This document shows positions 45,679 through 56,805 of a DNA stretch of 64,000 nucleotides, in pieces. Source of the stretch: Mesotaenium endlicherianum (taxonomy: Eukaryota > Streptophyta > Zygnematophyceae > Zygnematales > Mesotaeniaceae); the NCBI GenBank assembly GCA_009602735.1, contig WELA01013251.1, forward strand, positions 204,385 to 268,384, written 5' to 3'. The notes under the pieces were generated by a model that did no database searches, was not told the origin of the DNA, and saw nothing but the letters and a program-made list of their open reading frames with translations. Both the position numbers and the translations under genes were made by a program. Within the stretch, counting starts at the first letter, position 1. Every line of letters starts with the position of its first letter.

Positions 45679-46619
45679 ACACTAATGCAAAACATTGAGC
45701 TATAATGGTATGCATAGAGACAAAGATATACATCTCTACGCTCTTTCTTAGTTGCCAAATGACAAACCAACATATGTTACACCTTTGATATATCATATAC
45801 ACATGCAACTGAGGATCACAAGGACTGTGAAGCAATTTAATAATTGCCAAAGATGTGGATTATTATATTGACTGCAATAATTGTGCTGTTTTGACGCTTA
45901 AATTAGACAAGATCGTTTGGAGGGACTTTGTGACGGGAAAATTATTGGTCCCTTCAAATAAACAATATACATCAAGAAAGTGGGCAGTACACGGCATAAC
46001 GGGGTATGTGTGGTACTTGGTTGGCATTTGTGAGGCGCCCCACATGTAACTCTTGTGAGGGAAAAATAAAAAGGGTCGTCGCTTGTGTGAGTTCTAGTTC
46101 GTACATGCGTTTGAATCTTTGTCCATACTTGCAGCGATTGTGTACGCATATTACATGGATCAACGCAAAAGTGTCCAATTCCGTCTCCCATGGACCGCAT
46201 TTTTGCAACCGCCATAAAACTTACTTCCTCCATTAATTTGCATGTAACTCCGCTTCACTCCGCTTTGAAGCAAAGAATCGACTTACTACGGAGTTTTTTG
46301 AAGCGGCGGGGTCCGTTGAAAGGCCAATCTCCGGCCAATTTTCTCCGCTCCCTTGAGTTCTTCTTTGCCTTTGACATGTTTTCCGGAAACAGACTTTCCC
46401 CACTAGATCAGTCTGAGAGTGTAGGGCCTCTTTCTTGAATTTAGTTCTTGGTTAGAGTATGAATCCTTGGGGTTTGTCGTGAGCGGTCATGGCGAGGCAA
46501 AGCGAGGCAAAGCCTTGCCTGGGTTGCGAGTAGTTCGTGACAGGGGCATGGGAGAAGACGCTCTCGGTTGTAGATGGGTCCATGGGGTGAGGAGGGATGA
46601 GCACATGCTGGTGGGCAGC
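45679..46619. other. Unassigned DNA, no gene seen
   Basis: No reading frame looks protein-like. A segment at about 45919-45969 (GGACTTTGTGACGGGAAAAT, then TTGGTCCCTTCAAATAAAC) resembles 47585-47635, which suggests fragments of one repeat family. Confidence 0.45.
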
Positions 46620-47418
46620 TGTAGGGATCCGCCACGTGGCCGGTTGCGGCACGTACGACACGTCGCGTGGAGCGACCGAAAAAGTGTTAGTTTGAATTGT
46701 ATAAGTACAACTGGCGCGCGATCAAAGTACCTCGAGTCACCTTTTTGTTCGTTTCACTACAATATTATTGGAGCGCAAACATACGGAACCGTGTCTAGGA
46801 GACCAGTAAATTTGACCGAACACAAGAACGAGTTTCCGGGTTGCGGGACTAGTCGATGGTACGACGGTGTGGCGATCTTTGGATCGTACAAAGAAAGGGC
46901 ACTATCCCGAAACAATGTCCCTCGCGTGGCCCCGGCTTGAGTGCCCGAGACATGCACACTTGTAGGTGGGAGGAGTGTAACAACCCACCCCGTGGCCGGT
47001 TGCGGCGCGTGCGACACGGCACCGATCGCGACGGAATGCGATCGGAAGTGTCGATTTCAGTGTGTATAAGTACAATTGACGCGCGATCAAAGTCCCTCAA
47101 GTTACCTTTTTGTCTGTATCGCTACACTGGTATCAGAGCGGGGCGCGAAACTTGTCGATGGTACGACCGGACGGTGATCTTTGGGTTGTACGAAGAAAGG
47201 ACACTCTCTTCAAACAATGTCCCTCGCGCCGCCGCGGCATAAGTGCTCGGGACGTGCACACTTGTAGGTGGGAGGAGTGTAACGATCCGCCACGTGGGCG
47301 ATTGCGGTGCGTGCAATATGTCGCGTGGAGCAACCAAAAAGTGTTGGTTTACATTGTATAAGTACAATTGGCGCGCGATCAAAGTACCTCGAGTTACCAT
47401 TTCATTCGTATCGCTACA
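46620..47418 (+). mobile_element. Tandem TRIM-like miniature LTR element (three LTRs)
   Basis: Three copies of a short LTR of about 142-151 bp (46620-46761, 46976-47126, 47278-47418; TGTA...CTACA ends, shared TATAAGTACAA and GGCGCGCGATCAAAGT) alternate with two related internal regions (46762-46975 and 47127-47277). TGGTATCAGAGC, the exact initiator-tRNA-Met complement, starts at 47128, and TAGGTGGGAGGAG precedes the second and third LTRs as a polypurine tract. There is no coding capacity. This fits a TRIM (terminal-repeat retrotransposon in miniature) array made by LTR recombination. No clear target duplication is visible. Confidence 0.78.
47128..47139 (+). promoter_or_regulatory. TRIM primer-binding site
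   Basis: TGGTATCAGAGC one base after the second short LTR is a perfect initiator-tRNA-Met complement. The first unit has a decayed version (ATTATTGGAGC). Confidence 0.8.
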
Positions 47419-48160
47419 AAGCCATGGCCGCCTACCGCCTGCTTGTTGGAGGGCATGAGGGAGAATGAGGGTGGGAAGGGGAGGGGAGAGCAACTTTGGT
47501 GGGAAAATGGATACAGGGGGGGAGGTCATCACATCGACGACAAGCGTCGATTGCGGCCGCCCTGTTTCGATACGTCGCAATTGTTGGGAGAGGCTTTGTG
47601 AGGGAAAAGCTCATTGGTCCCTCACAAACAATGATATAGATCTAGTCCGTCTACATATTACAAGGCCTCTATTTGTGTTCGCGTGACATTTATCGCTCGT
47701 TGTATAGTGTAGTAGTGACTCACGAGCAATGGCCGCTGGCAGGCCGATGTGAGGAGATTGGGCATGAGGAGCAGAGGAGAGGGGAAAGAGAGGAGAGGGG
47801 AAAGAGCGGCAGGATGGGAACCCAATATGTTTCTGCTCTCATCTAAGGACACATAAGCCGTCTTGTGAAGCAAGTCTCACATAACATCAAAGGTGAAGTG
47901 TACATCCTATCAACATGGAAGTATGAATAAAGTAAAAGAGTATGGTTCATGTGGATTATTTGATGAAGCATACTCAAGTCAAACATTTTTTTGCTCAAGC
48001 CAAATTCAAGGACATTCTTCAAGTTGTTGCTTTCCACAACCTCTCGTTGACCACAAGATTCACAGGAACAAGAAGTGTTCTTTTACCAAATCAAAAGTAG
48101 AGAAAGCATGTGTCTTCAATTTAACACTTGATAAGGAGGCCATTTTGTGATGGTAAAGCA
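47419..48160. other. Unassigned DNA with one perfect hairpin
   Basis: No gene seen. TTTGTGAGGGA (47595-47605) and TCCCTCACAAA (47618-47628) form a perfect 11-bp inverted repeat with a 12-base loop. Purine-rich stretches lie at about 47455-47525 and 47760-47820. Confidence 0.5.
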
Positions 48161-48164
48161 GAGG

Positions 48165-49173
48165 TGTCATGATTTCTTGAGTCAAGGTTGACGTACAAAA
48201 CCGAGCTCCACTTATGTGAACCATCAACCTAGGAAGACCGACCTTGCATTGAGCTTACGCATCTATATGTTGACCTTTTCTAGATTTCCAAGTCACCAAA
48301 GTGTAGCGCGTCAAAGCATCTTCCGAATGGCACCGATTTTGCGTCATTTGGTCAAGTATCGAGCGAGATATTTGCGATCTAGTCCGCGTCACCTACCGGC
48401 CCCTAGCGGAACTTTCCCAAGGGCCAACTTGTAACTCAATGTCCCCAAAGGTGACTTTGTTGGCTCTTTGTGATCCCAAAAACCCCTAGCTTTGTACGCA
48501 CAAATTCGCAAGCCCCTTAGATTACATAAGTCTTGCATTTCCATAGTATAAGTGCATCATTGAGGCTATAACTTGGTGACTGCATCACCTACTCCGAGAG
48601 GAAGCTTCCTCAAGTTCCAGATTCACTTTTGAGGCGCTATCTAGGTAGAATCACCCAAGGTAAGCCCCACCAATAAGAGACACATAGCATATTCTACGTG
48701 CTTTGTTTTAATTGGTTTGAGTTATGCTTAGCCTATAGGAGCGCTAGTGCATGCCTTGTACACATTAGTGGACATAGGAGAGCCTCCTAGAGTGACTAGA
48801 TGCATTGGATCCGCCGCATACCGCGCCGGATTTCCAGGAGTATAATTACTAGAGATGTCTCTAAAGAGACATCTTTTAGAAGTCCCATTATGCCAGGTGT
48901 AAGTAACAAAGATTATCAATAAAGCTTACACTTTTATCTCTTGTGTTTTTAGGACCACTTAGTCACTTTCTTGTGAAGAGCAAGCCCTCCTAGCTTCCAG
49001 TCACTTGAAGAACTTCACAAGTGGTGAGCAAAGTCACAACTTAAACCCTTGCAGAGGACTACTCTTGAAGATCATGATGTGCTTCCAGTGATCTTTTGGG
49101 CCATACTTCAATAGTTGTATTCCTACCAGTTTACAGTTTTGAGGTGCTCACTCTGGAAAGTACTCACTCCTTA
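48165..49173 (+). repeat. Terminal repeat A1 (DNMT element 2)
   Basis: About 1.0 kb, nearly identical by eye to A2 at 60438-61438 (both share GTTGACGTACAAAACC, ATGTTGACCTTTTCTAGA and GAGGTGCTCACTCTGGA). It contains AATAAA at 48918-48923. Unlike the right end, it is not followed by the B segment. Confidence 0.85.
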
Positions 49174-49210
49174 CTTCTAGAAGATCTCTCTTTGCCTGCA
49201 AGCAAATAGA

Positions 49211-50370
49211 ATGTTCAGCGTATTCCTACCCGTAGTGGGCGTTCTTATCAGCCTTACTACGAAGGGGTTACTGAAGTAAACTTAGACTCAGATCTTAGCA
49301 CTATCACTGAACCGTCTGAAGAGGAGCAACCTGCACTCCAGCGCATGGCAGTTGCTTCTGAGCCACCGTCACAGGGGGCTCACTATGATTCCTGGTATCC
49401 TATGGCAGGTGACCAAGAGGTCAAGATTGACAAGTTCGCCTATCGCTTTAGTGGCAGGCCAGGCACTTGCAATCTGGAAGATACCATCTCGGAGTTTCAG
49501 GATGACTTCGCGGCAGCAAGGCTCAAGACGCCCACGCTGACGAAGCGCGACGTCTTCGACACGCTTATGCGCTACCTCTCTCATGAGGTCCGCGACACCT
49601 TCCGCGAGAAGGAAGCCGAGCTCCGGACATGCACCGAGCTTGTAGGTGACCCACCAGTGGCGACCCTGCTAGCCGACCCAGTGCAAGCCTTCTGGAAGAT
49701 CCTGAAGACAGAGTTCCAGGCTGCGACTGAAGAAAAAGTGTACGAGCTGCACCACTTCTTTCGACGCAGAACGAGACAATCCGCATGATGTATCGCCGCT
49801 TGGTGCACCTACGCCGCGACGTCGGCACTGTCATCGACTGGGAGGCTGCAAAGATCTACTTGCGCGCCGTCGAGCCGCGTCTGTGGGAGAGGGCTGTCGT
49901 CCCCCTCATCGACCGCCACGATTCAGAGTATTTGCTGGAGCAGGCTTATCTCTTCGTTGAGAAGCAAAGCCTGGCCGCCGCACGGAGCAACATTAGCAAC
50001 TGTGTGGGCCTCGCATCTACGGGCATGCGCCAAGAGGCCTCGGTGTTACCATCTTCCACAATGCGCACGACGCCTGCCCGCCATCCCCAGCAGCAGCAGC
50101 AGCCTCAGCGCTCTCAGCTGCCCCAGCAGACGCAGCAGCGCGGAGCTACGCGTGGCCGCATTTCCATGGCCGCCACGACGAGTGACCCCTGCTGGTCTTG
50201 CGAAAAGACGGGCCACTCACGCTAGAATTGCACGCTCGCGCAGAATAGCAAGCCCGGCGATTGCACCTACTGTGGCAAGGCCGGCCACCTGCAGATCGTT
50301 TGTCTGCAGAAGAAGCGCGACGTCAAGAACGGGCGCGCTCGTGACGGTCCTTCGCCTGCAGCAGGATAGC
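49211..50370 (+). pseudogene. Gypsy gag with two CCHC zinc knuckles (DNMT element 2)
   Basis: The likely start is the ATG at 49211, one base out of phase with the downstream frame, which reads PTRSGRSYQPYYEG and so carries the gag RSGR motif shared with DNMT element 1. The first good internal ATG is 49345. The capsid region (LEDTISEFQDDFAAARLKT, AFWKILKTEFQAA) shifts frame near 49780 and continues (MMYRRLVHLRRDVGTVIDW, YLLEQAYLFVEKQSLAAAR). A Gln-rich stretch leads to zinc knuckles CWSCEKTGHSR-x-NC (TAG at x, 50223) and CTYCGKAGHLQIVC. A TAG at about 50368 follows. Binds and packages element RNA. Confidence 0.83.
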
Positions 50371-52600
50371 GAGGCGGGCGCAACCCTCGCACGGGTGGAC
50401 GCCCTGCGATGACAGCAGCTACGGCCACGACGAACGCCGCGCTGACTCCCGGAGCCGACTATTGCAGCTTCGACAACGTCAGTGACGCCCTCGTGGAGGC
50501 CAACGCGGAGATTGCAAGATTTCGTGGCCTCTTCGACGCCGACAGCTACGACGCGTGCGGAGCGCTCTTCGCACACGCTCCATCGTCCTACGCCACAACT
50601 CTGACAGCTGCCGCCCGCACAGCCCCTGCGCACACGCCTGGCTCCGACCCTCAACAAACTCAGACGTCGACACTCGGCTCCGCGGCAGCCCCGCAGTCCC
50701 GCGCGCGTCTCGCGTCCGCGCGACGACGTAGCGTCCGCGACCGGAGCTGCAGGCGCCCGCTTAGGCGGCCCTGCCCGCTTTGCGCACACCACGTTGACAT
50801 GTCAGTAGCGACATCACAGGCTCTGACAGGCTGCCAGATGGCAGGCTACAGACCTACGCGGCCGCGCCTTCCCCTGGCGTAGGCACCCCCACAGACGGGA
50901 CCGCACGCACGCCAGCCCAGAATCTGACAGAGCCCCTGGCTTGCACTGCCCTGCTGTTGCCAGCAGGCTTCACCTCGGCCCGCGCAGTAACAGCTAGCAC
51001 GCGAGCACGAGGTCACCGAACGGCGCGCATGGTTGCCGCTAGCAAAGCCGTTGCGTCCCTTGCCGTACGCGCGGTACGACCGTGCGCAGATCTGCGCACA
51101 GGCTAGAATAGCCGCCCCCTGCTGGCTGCTGTAGACAGCAGGCCCCAGCTGAGGCCGCCACTTGTCGCCGGCACGACAGGTGGGCTGCTCCTGCCAACAG
51201 CAGCGTGGCCGCGGGCGCACTCACACGTACGCGCACGCCGTACATCGCGCTGCCAGTCCCGCTGTGCAGGTGGCGACGCCACGACAGCTCCGCAGCAGCA
51301 GCCGCAGCTGCGCACGGCAGCTGCGCACAGGTGCTGCCACGTGGCACGCGTACGCAGCTCGGCACGGTCAGCGCAGAGACAGCGGCTGCAACCGCCATCT
51401 CCAAGAAGGGGGGGGCAACCCCCACTGCACTATGTGGCCGGATCCCCGAACAGGGCGCCGACGGCGCGCCCGCAGCTGCGTGCAGCCAGGGATTTACCCC
51501 TGGCGCACACGTGCCGCCACTTGGCACGCGTGCACAGCCCGGGCTAGCCAGCATAGATCTGGCGGCCGCAATCGCCATCGTCAGTCAGGGGGGGGCTACC
51601 CCGACGGCGTTGTGCGGCCAAATTGCCGTGCGGGGTCCCAATGGCGCCAACGCGGCTGCGCACAGCCAGGACTTAAATCCTGGTTGCACACAAAACCCCG
51701 ACGACAACGCATTTTGCGTTGCGGGGGCTCCAGCGATTGGACGCACCAGGGGAAAGGCGCCACGAGCTTTGCACGGGGGAGCCAAGATTGACGTCGACGC
51801 CGGTCTGACGACGCAACCCCTCAGCTCCAGGACCCATCAGGAGGCGCCACGTGGCAGCCTCCCGACAGCCGCGTGCTCGCCAGCAGTCGCAGCCGTTCCT
51901 GCAGCTGCGCACTCGACGGCCGCTGCGCTTTCGACTGCTACGCATGCGCTCGCGCCTGCAGCGCTTGCGCCGGCGTCTGTGAGTGTGCCTGCGTCCGCAC
52001 ACGCGCCAGCCGCCATGACGGCGTCAGCCGCCACGCCAGGCCTTAGGGGAGGCTCTGCGGCAAGCTTTTGCGGCCGGCTCTGCGGCAGGCGGCGTGGCAT
52101 GCCTTTTGACAGGCCTTGCGACAGGCCTTGCGGCAGACCGCGCACCAGGCTGCGCGGCAGGCCCTGCGGCTGCGCCAGCAGCTTGCATTCTGGCCTGTTG
52201 CGCACGCACGCAGCCTCTCGGCAGCCGCCTTGCAATCAGCTGCGCGAGCCGCGAGCACACGCTCGTGGCACTAGCCGGCCGGCCCGCAGCGCCGCAGAAG
52301 CGCAACGGGCCAGACCAGGGACGACGGACGAAGGAGTCGCCGCGCCTGCCCCGTTTGTTTTGCGTGCTGGAGACGCCAGCAGCCCCAACGGAGCCCGCGC
52401 CACGCGTGCTCGCCTCGCCGATGACGACGGTGCAGCTCAGCCCCAAAGCCATCTCGCTGGCGCTGCACCGCATGCCGGCGGTCAACTTCGCGGAGCTCGG
52501 AGTTTCCATAGAGACAACGAGGCAGGCCGCTCAGTTGCTGCTTTGGTCACGCGCGCACACAGTGCGCGCTGCCATTGGCAGGCCTACAGCCGATGCCGCA
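50371..52600 (+). pseudogene. Ala/Pro-rich spacer between gag and protease (DNMT element 2)
   Basis: Long overlapping frames here reflect high GC more than coding. The plausible frame is Ala, Thr and Pro-rich (51205-52638). It includes two tandem units of 180 bp (60 codons) at about 51325-51504 and 51505-51684; both contain GGATPTALCG, and both carry a run of eight G. At about 52040-52170 there is a short Gly/Ala/Cys-rich repeat region. I recognise no domain. Confidence 0.5.
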
Positions 52601-53044
52601 ACCGCGGTGCGATCCGCACTAGCGCGCCATGCGCATGAGCGCAGGATGATCAGCACTCCTAACGCCGCATTTTTGGATAATTTGCAGGGGATCGTGCTCG
52701 TCAATACCCAGGCGCCGCAGCGCATCATGTTGGACACGGGCGCACAGCCGGTCCTCATCAGCCTGCGCTACTTCCGTCGGCTTGGGCTCTTGTTGGCCAA
52801 CTTGGAGGACTCGCCGACGCGCATTAACACCGCGCCCGGCACCTCCAAGTCCGTCACAGGTCGCACAAGGCTGGTACTGCGGTTCACTTTTCGCCCGGGC
52901 ACTGCAGACGAGACAACCATCCGTCGGCACTCGCTCGTCACTCCTTCAGAGACCTTTGACGTACTACTGGGGCAGGACGTGCTCTTTCCCATCAGCGCCG
53001 CGATCGACAACTGGGCGGAGCGGGTCTACTATCGACTTGACTAG
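52601..53044 (+). pseudogene. Gypsy aspartic protease (DNMT element 2)
   Basis: Within the frame ending at 53044, the active site RIMLDTGAQPVLISLRYFRRLGL and the second motif FDVLLGQDVLFPISAAID match the protease at 33201-34166. A TAG at 53042 follows YYRLD; whether this is a true stop or a mutated codon is unclear. Cleaves the polyprotein. Confidence 0.85.
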
Positions 53045-53130
53045 CAGTCGGGAGGGACGTGCACGGGGTCCTTGCCCCTCGACATCGTCGATTGCCGCCC
53101 AGCGGTGTCCGCTCTATACGACTTCATGGG

Positions 53131-53844
53131 TGTAATGAACCAGTATATTAGTAGATATAATATTCATTTAAATATAATAATTAATTAAGTTCAGCCTACT
53201 TAACTTCATGTAGTATTGAGTCTGCTGGACTTTATATATTTATCAGTGCAAGAACTCAACCGGAAGCAGCAGGCTGAAGCCAACTTAAGTCAGCTTGCTG
53301 ACACATTCTTTGACAGCCAGCTGACTTCAGTACTCGGTAGCAGCGAACTGCCTCGATATGCATCTAAGTGTGGTATGCTAGATGAGTGACCAGATGACAT
53401 CCCTATGATGGATGGCGATTTAGGATGATGGGAGATGGCGATGAATTTGGTTAACCGAGGTCCTACCAACGTGGTTAACTCCCGGGTAGGCGGTGCCATT
53501 GCACTGGCCGTTGAACAGTGAACGCATTCCATGTACATATGCTAGGTATTGCTCTCGAGTTCGGCATTCGGAAGCGAGGCCAACTCTTTGGTACAGCTCA
53601 CTGAGAGAGATGTGAATCCAAGGGGAGAAGCCATTGATACGCAGTGTCTTCCAACCTTGCTTATGTATGAGTTTACTGATTGCGTTATTGATGCTAGTTT
53701 ACTTGCATTTGACTTACTTATTCACTGCTAGTGTGTTGTCCTTTGCTGTTAAATCAATTAACGGAAAATACCATAAAGATTATTTGCTGATATAACGATC
53801 TTCATTAATTGTTAATCGCCTATTTGGTAAGTTGATTCATTTCA
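53131..53844 (+). repeat. Chromovirus solo LTR
   Basis: TGTAATGAACCAGTATATTAG to GATTCATTTCA, 714 bp, flanked by ATGGG at 53126-53130 and 53845-53849. The body was removed by LTR-LTR recombination. It is inserted in DNMT element 2. Confidence 0.92.
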
Positions 53845-55770
53845 ATGGGGCTGGGCGACGGCCGGCCAGTGGTCCAGACCAAGCAGGGAGGGCCCGAGGA
53901 CGAGGAGATCTCTGTGGGAGAGGACCTGCTTGAGCCGCAAGATGAGGACCTGGACCTGCCTAGCGCAGAGCTCCACTTCACGCCACAAGAGCAGGCAGAT
54001 GTCCTGGCAGCCCAGGCCAGGGAGCAGATACGCATCTGCGCAGCGCACCGCGCCAGAATGCGGCAAATGGCGGAGGATGCCACCAAGGCTCTCGCCGTTG
54101 CCCTTACCGCCATCGCTGTCGCAATCCTTGCTCGTGACTCAGCGGCTGTCGCCCCCACCGCTGCCACGGCCTTGGCATCTTGCAGTGGGCCTTCAGCGAG
54201 GACAAACGTCCGCGTACGCCACGACGTACCCGTCGGCGTGGCCATCTAGTATAATATGGACTCTCAGCCGCCAGCCCGACGCGCATCGCACCAGACTGGC
54301 GACTCCTTGCCTCGCACCACGGCATCAGAGGAGGAGGCCATGCGGCAGGCCGCCTAACCTGGCGAGTCCGCCGACCTGCCCCTTGGCAGCGATGACAAGG
54401 AGGAGGAGCAGTAGGAGCAGCTTCCCCAGGAGTTTGCGGAGGAGTACCTTGCGCAGCCATCAGAGGAGCCTCGGCCACCTACGCCCACGACGCACGTTCG
54501 ACGCAGGCCTACAGGCCCGCCCGGCTTCAACGACCTGCCGCAGGAGGCCGCGGCCCGGTCCAGCTGGGCTCGTGCCACCGCAGCTGAACCCAGCCGTCCC
54601 GTGTCCCATGAGTGCTCCACGAGCAACGAGTGTCGCGTCAGGAACTTGTTTGCCTCCGCCCGCGCGGCAGCTGCTTCTTCCAGCACTACCTTGCCTCCCG
54701 TGCGCCAGCTGCAGCCTCGGAGCAGCATCCGCAATCCGCCACGCGCAGGCCCGGCTACCTGCGCCCATCCGCCCCTGCGATACGCACACCGCACCAGGCC
54801 AACCATTGGGCCCGCTTGGGAGACCACTCCACTCCGCGAGACCAGGCGCTCACGGTCACTCACGCTCTTGCGTGAAGCGCGAGAGGTCACTCCTCTTCGC
54901 AAGCCGCGAGCCCGCTCCATCACCCCGCCGTACGATAACAAGGAGCGCACGCCCCCGTACGACAACACTTGCGAGCGAGGAGGCACGCCACCTTCTCGTC
55001 CACTCCTTGACTGCGACGACACGCATTCCTCCTCACAGGCGCATTATGCCCTGTACCTTGACCCTGCGGCTCGACGCGCTGACGTTCGACGCAGCCACAT
55101 TGCAGGCGATGGCCCCTCAGGATCGCCTCTTCAGAAGGTGGCGCGCACAGGTGGCAGGCCGCTCCCTTGCCACCCGTTCACGGCAGCCACACGAGCAGAG
55201 CTCATGTCGCATCTCCGGCATCCCCGCGTCGAGCTAGCTCCACGAGGGCCTTCTCGCCCGCGAGTCCAGCTGGCCCCGCGCCAGCTCGTCCGGCCACGAC
55301 AGGTGGTTGACAGCCCCAAGCGATCTCGTTGCTTAGATCCCGCTGAGGCCATGCGTGAGCGCCAGCGTGCCTACTTTGATCCACATCTCTATTTGCCTCA
55401 GCGGCCCGTTTTGGACCAGTTGGCGCATGCAGCCTTGCACCAGGACGACCTTGCTCAGCGTCACCGATGGCAGCAGCTGTGCGTCAACATCGCCCGACGT
55501 CAGGCCCGCGCTGTGCCGCCGGAGGCCTTGCAGGACGCCCGCATGAGGTGGCGTTCCTATCAGGCCCACGCGCAGGAGAGGCGTCCCCTGCCCATTGCGG
55601 ACCGCATTCCAGGTCTCACGCGCGTCTACGCTGAGCGCGCCGTGGCTGCGCTCCGCATGGCACCACATCAGCACAGTGCCGAGCGCACCTATCCGCCTCC
55701 CGCGCAGCTTGGCGATCCTGCCATAGGATGCCGCCCGCTGCCGACACCCAACTGTGCCGACCCGCTCGAC
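53845..55770 (+). pseudogene. Linker upstream of DNMT (DNMT element 2)
   Basis: Frame 1 continues from the protease side through stops at 54247 (TAG), 54355 (TAA) and 54412 (TAG), then runs open from 54601. Composition: acidic start (EDLLEPQDEDLDLPSAELHF), Ala-rich helix, a basic Arg/Pro-rich disordered part with a TPPYDN repeat (about 54925-54970), and an ordered-looking helical part with LPQRPVLDQLAHAALHQDDL (about 55380-55640). No domain recognised. DNMT element 1 has its long linker on the other side of the DNMT. Confidence 0.5.
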
Positions 55771-56805
55771 GAGCGGCCCGCCGGCATTGTGCTTGTTGAG
55801 CTCTTCGCCGAGATTGCCACAGCGCTGCTAGCGACCTTGTAGGCCGGCATTCCCGTACGCCGCTACATCTACGTGGACCTCGATCCAAAGGCACAGCTGG
55901 TGGCCCGTCGGCAGATGGCGCTGTGCCACGAGCGATTTGCAGACCTCCTTCCCGCGCACGCCTTCCGCCGCGCACCGACGGACTGGCCCATGGACATCCG
56001 CAACATCACTGTTGAGCATGTCACTCGCCTTGGGCCCATCGATCTCATCATCGCGGTTTGGGAGTGCCAAGAATTTTCCAGAGCTGGGCGTGGCAGAGCA
56101 CTCAGTGACCCTCGCACGGCCCTCTTCTGGCACCTGCTCCGCGTCCTCAACATGGTGGAGGACCGTCAGCCGCCGCACACTCTTGCATGGGTCCTAGAGA
56201 ACGTGGCCGCACGCCACAACCACAGGCCCGACGTCAGTGCCGACTTTGCCCTCTGCAGCAGCTATGTCGGTCGCGAGGCCGTCATCGACGCTGCCCAGAT
56301 TGGCTTGTTCGCGCATCGCGTCCACGCAAACTTCACCAATCTGGCAATGCCTGGCACGCTCGAGGCCTTAGCCGTTGCCCATCCGCGCCACACGCGCAAC
56401 GTTGACTCCATCCTCGATGCCCCTCGGCTAGCGCAGCGGGTGACGGTGCCGCCACATTCCTCGCAGGCGCAGTGCGAGGTCCTTCACGACGTTACTCGAG
56501 CGCTCCTCACCTTTGTCAGCCGCTACAACAGCGATGCCTTTGTGGGCGCTCAGCGCGGGATGGTCATTGACCTAGAGATTGGCATGTTTGACAGGCCCCG
56601 TCCGACAGAGGATGAACGCGCCATGGGCTTCCCGCCACACCTCACGGAGCTGGACGGTCTCACAGAGGTGAACCGCATTTGCCTCCTGGGACAGGCGATT
56701 GGCGCCCACGTGCTCACCTGGATCTCGCTTCAGACACAGGCCTTGGCACCTCTTTACACAGAGGCACGCCACCCAGAGCTGCCTTGGCTTGCTGACGCCA
56801 TGGAC
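55771..56805 (+). pseudogene. Retrotransposon cytosine-5 DNA methyltransferase domain (DNMT element 2)
   Basis: Motif I: GIVLVELFAEIATALLATL, then TAG at 55840-55842 where DNMT element 1 has Gln, then AGIPVRRYIYVDLDPKA. Motif IV: IDLIIAVWECQEFS with the catalytic Cys present (codon 56065-56067), though the usual Pro before it is Glu. Motif VI: WVLENVA, the intact ENV. Motif VIII-like: AHRVHANFTN. Motif IX: RPTEDERAMGFPPHL. Motif X: LLGQAIGAHVLTW. Such enzymes transfer a methyl group from S-adenosylmethionine to cytosine C5 in DNA. The target-recognition part is short. It is in frame with the downstream reverse transcriptase, so it would be made as part of the polyprotein. Only the TAG clearly disrupts it. 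Confidence 0.9.

Noticed and set aside
45855-46438. Small frames at 45.8-48.2 kb
   Set aside because: Short, overlapping on both strands, no homology-like features, and many coincide with the TRIM repeats.
46620-47418. CRISPR-like array
   Set aside because: The repeats are about 145 bp LTRs with a tRNA primer site and polypurine tract in a eukaryotic context.
54354-55022. Long minus-strand frames in the GC-rich element (also 57997-59334 and 50217-50792)
   Set aside because: They lie opposite recognisable gag, DNMT or pol sequence and have low-complexity composition. High GC makes stops rare on both strands.
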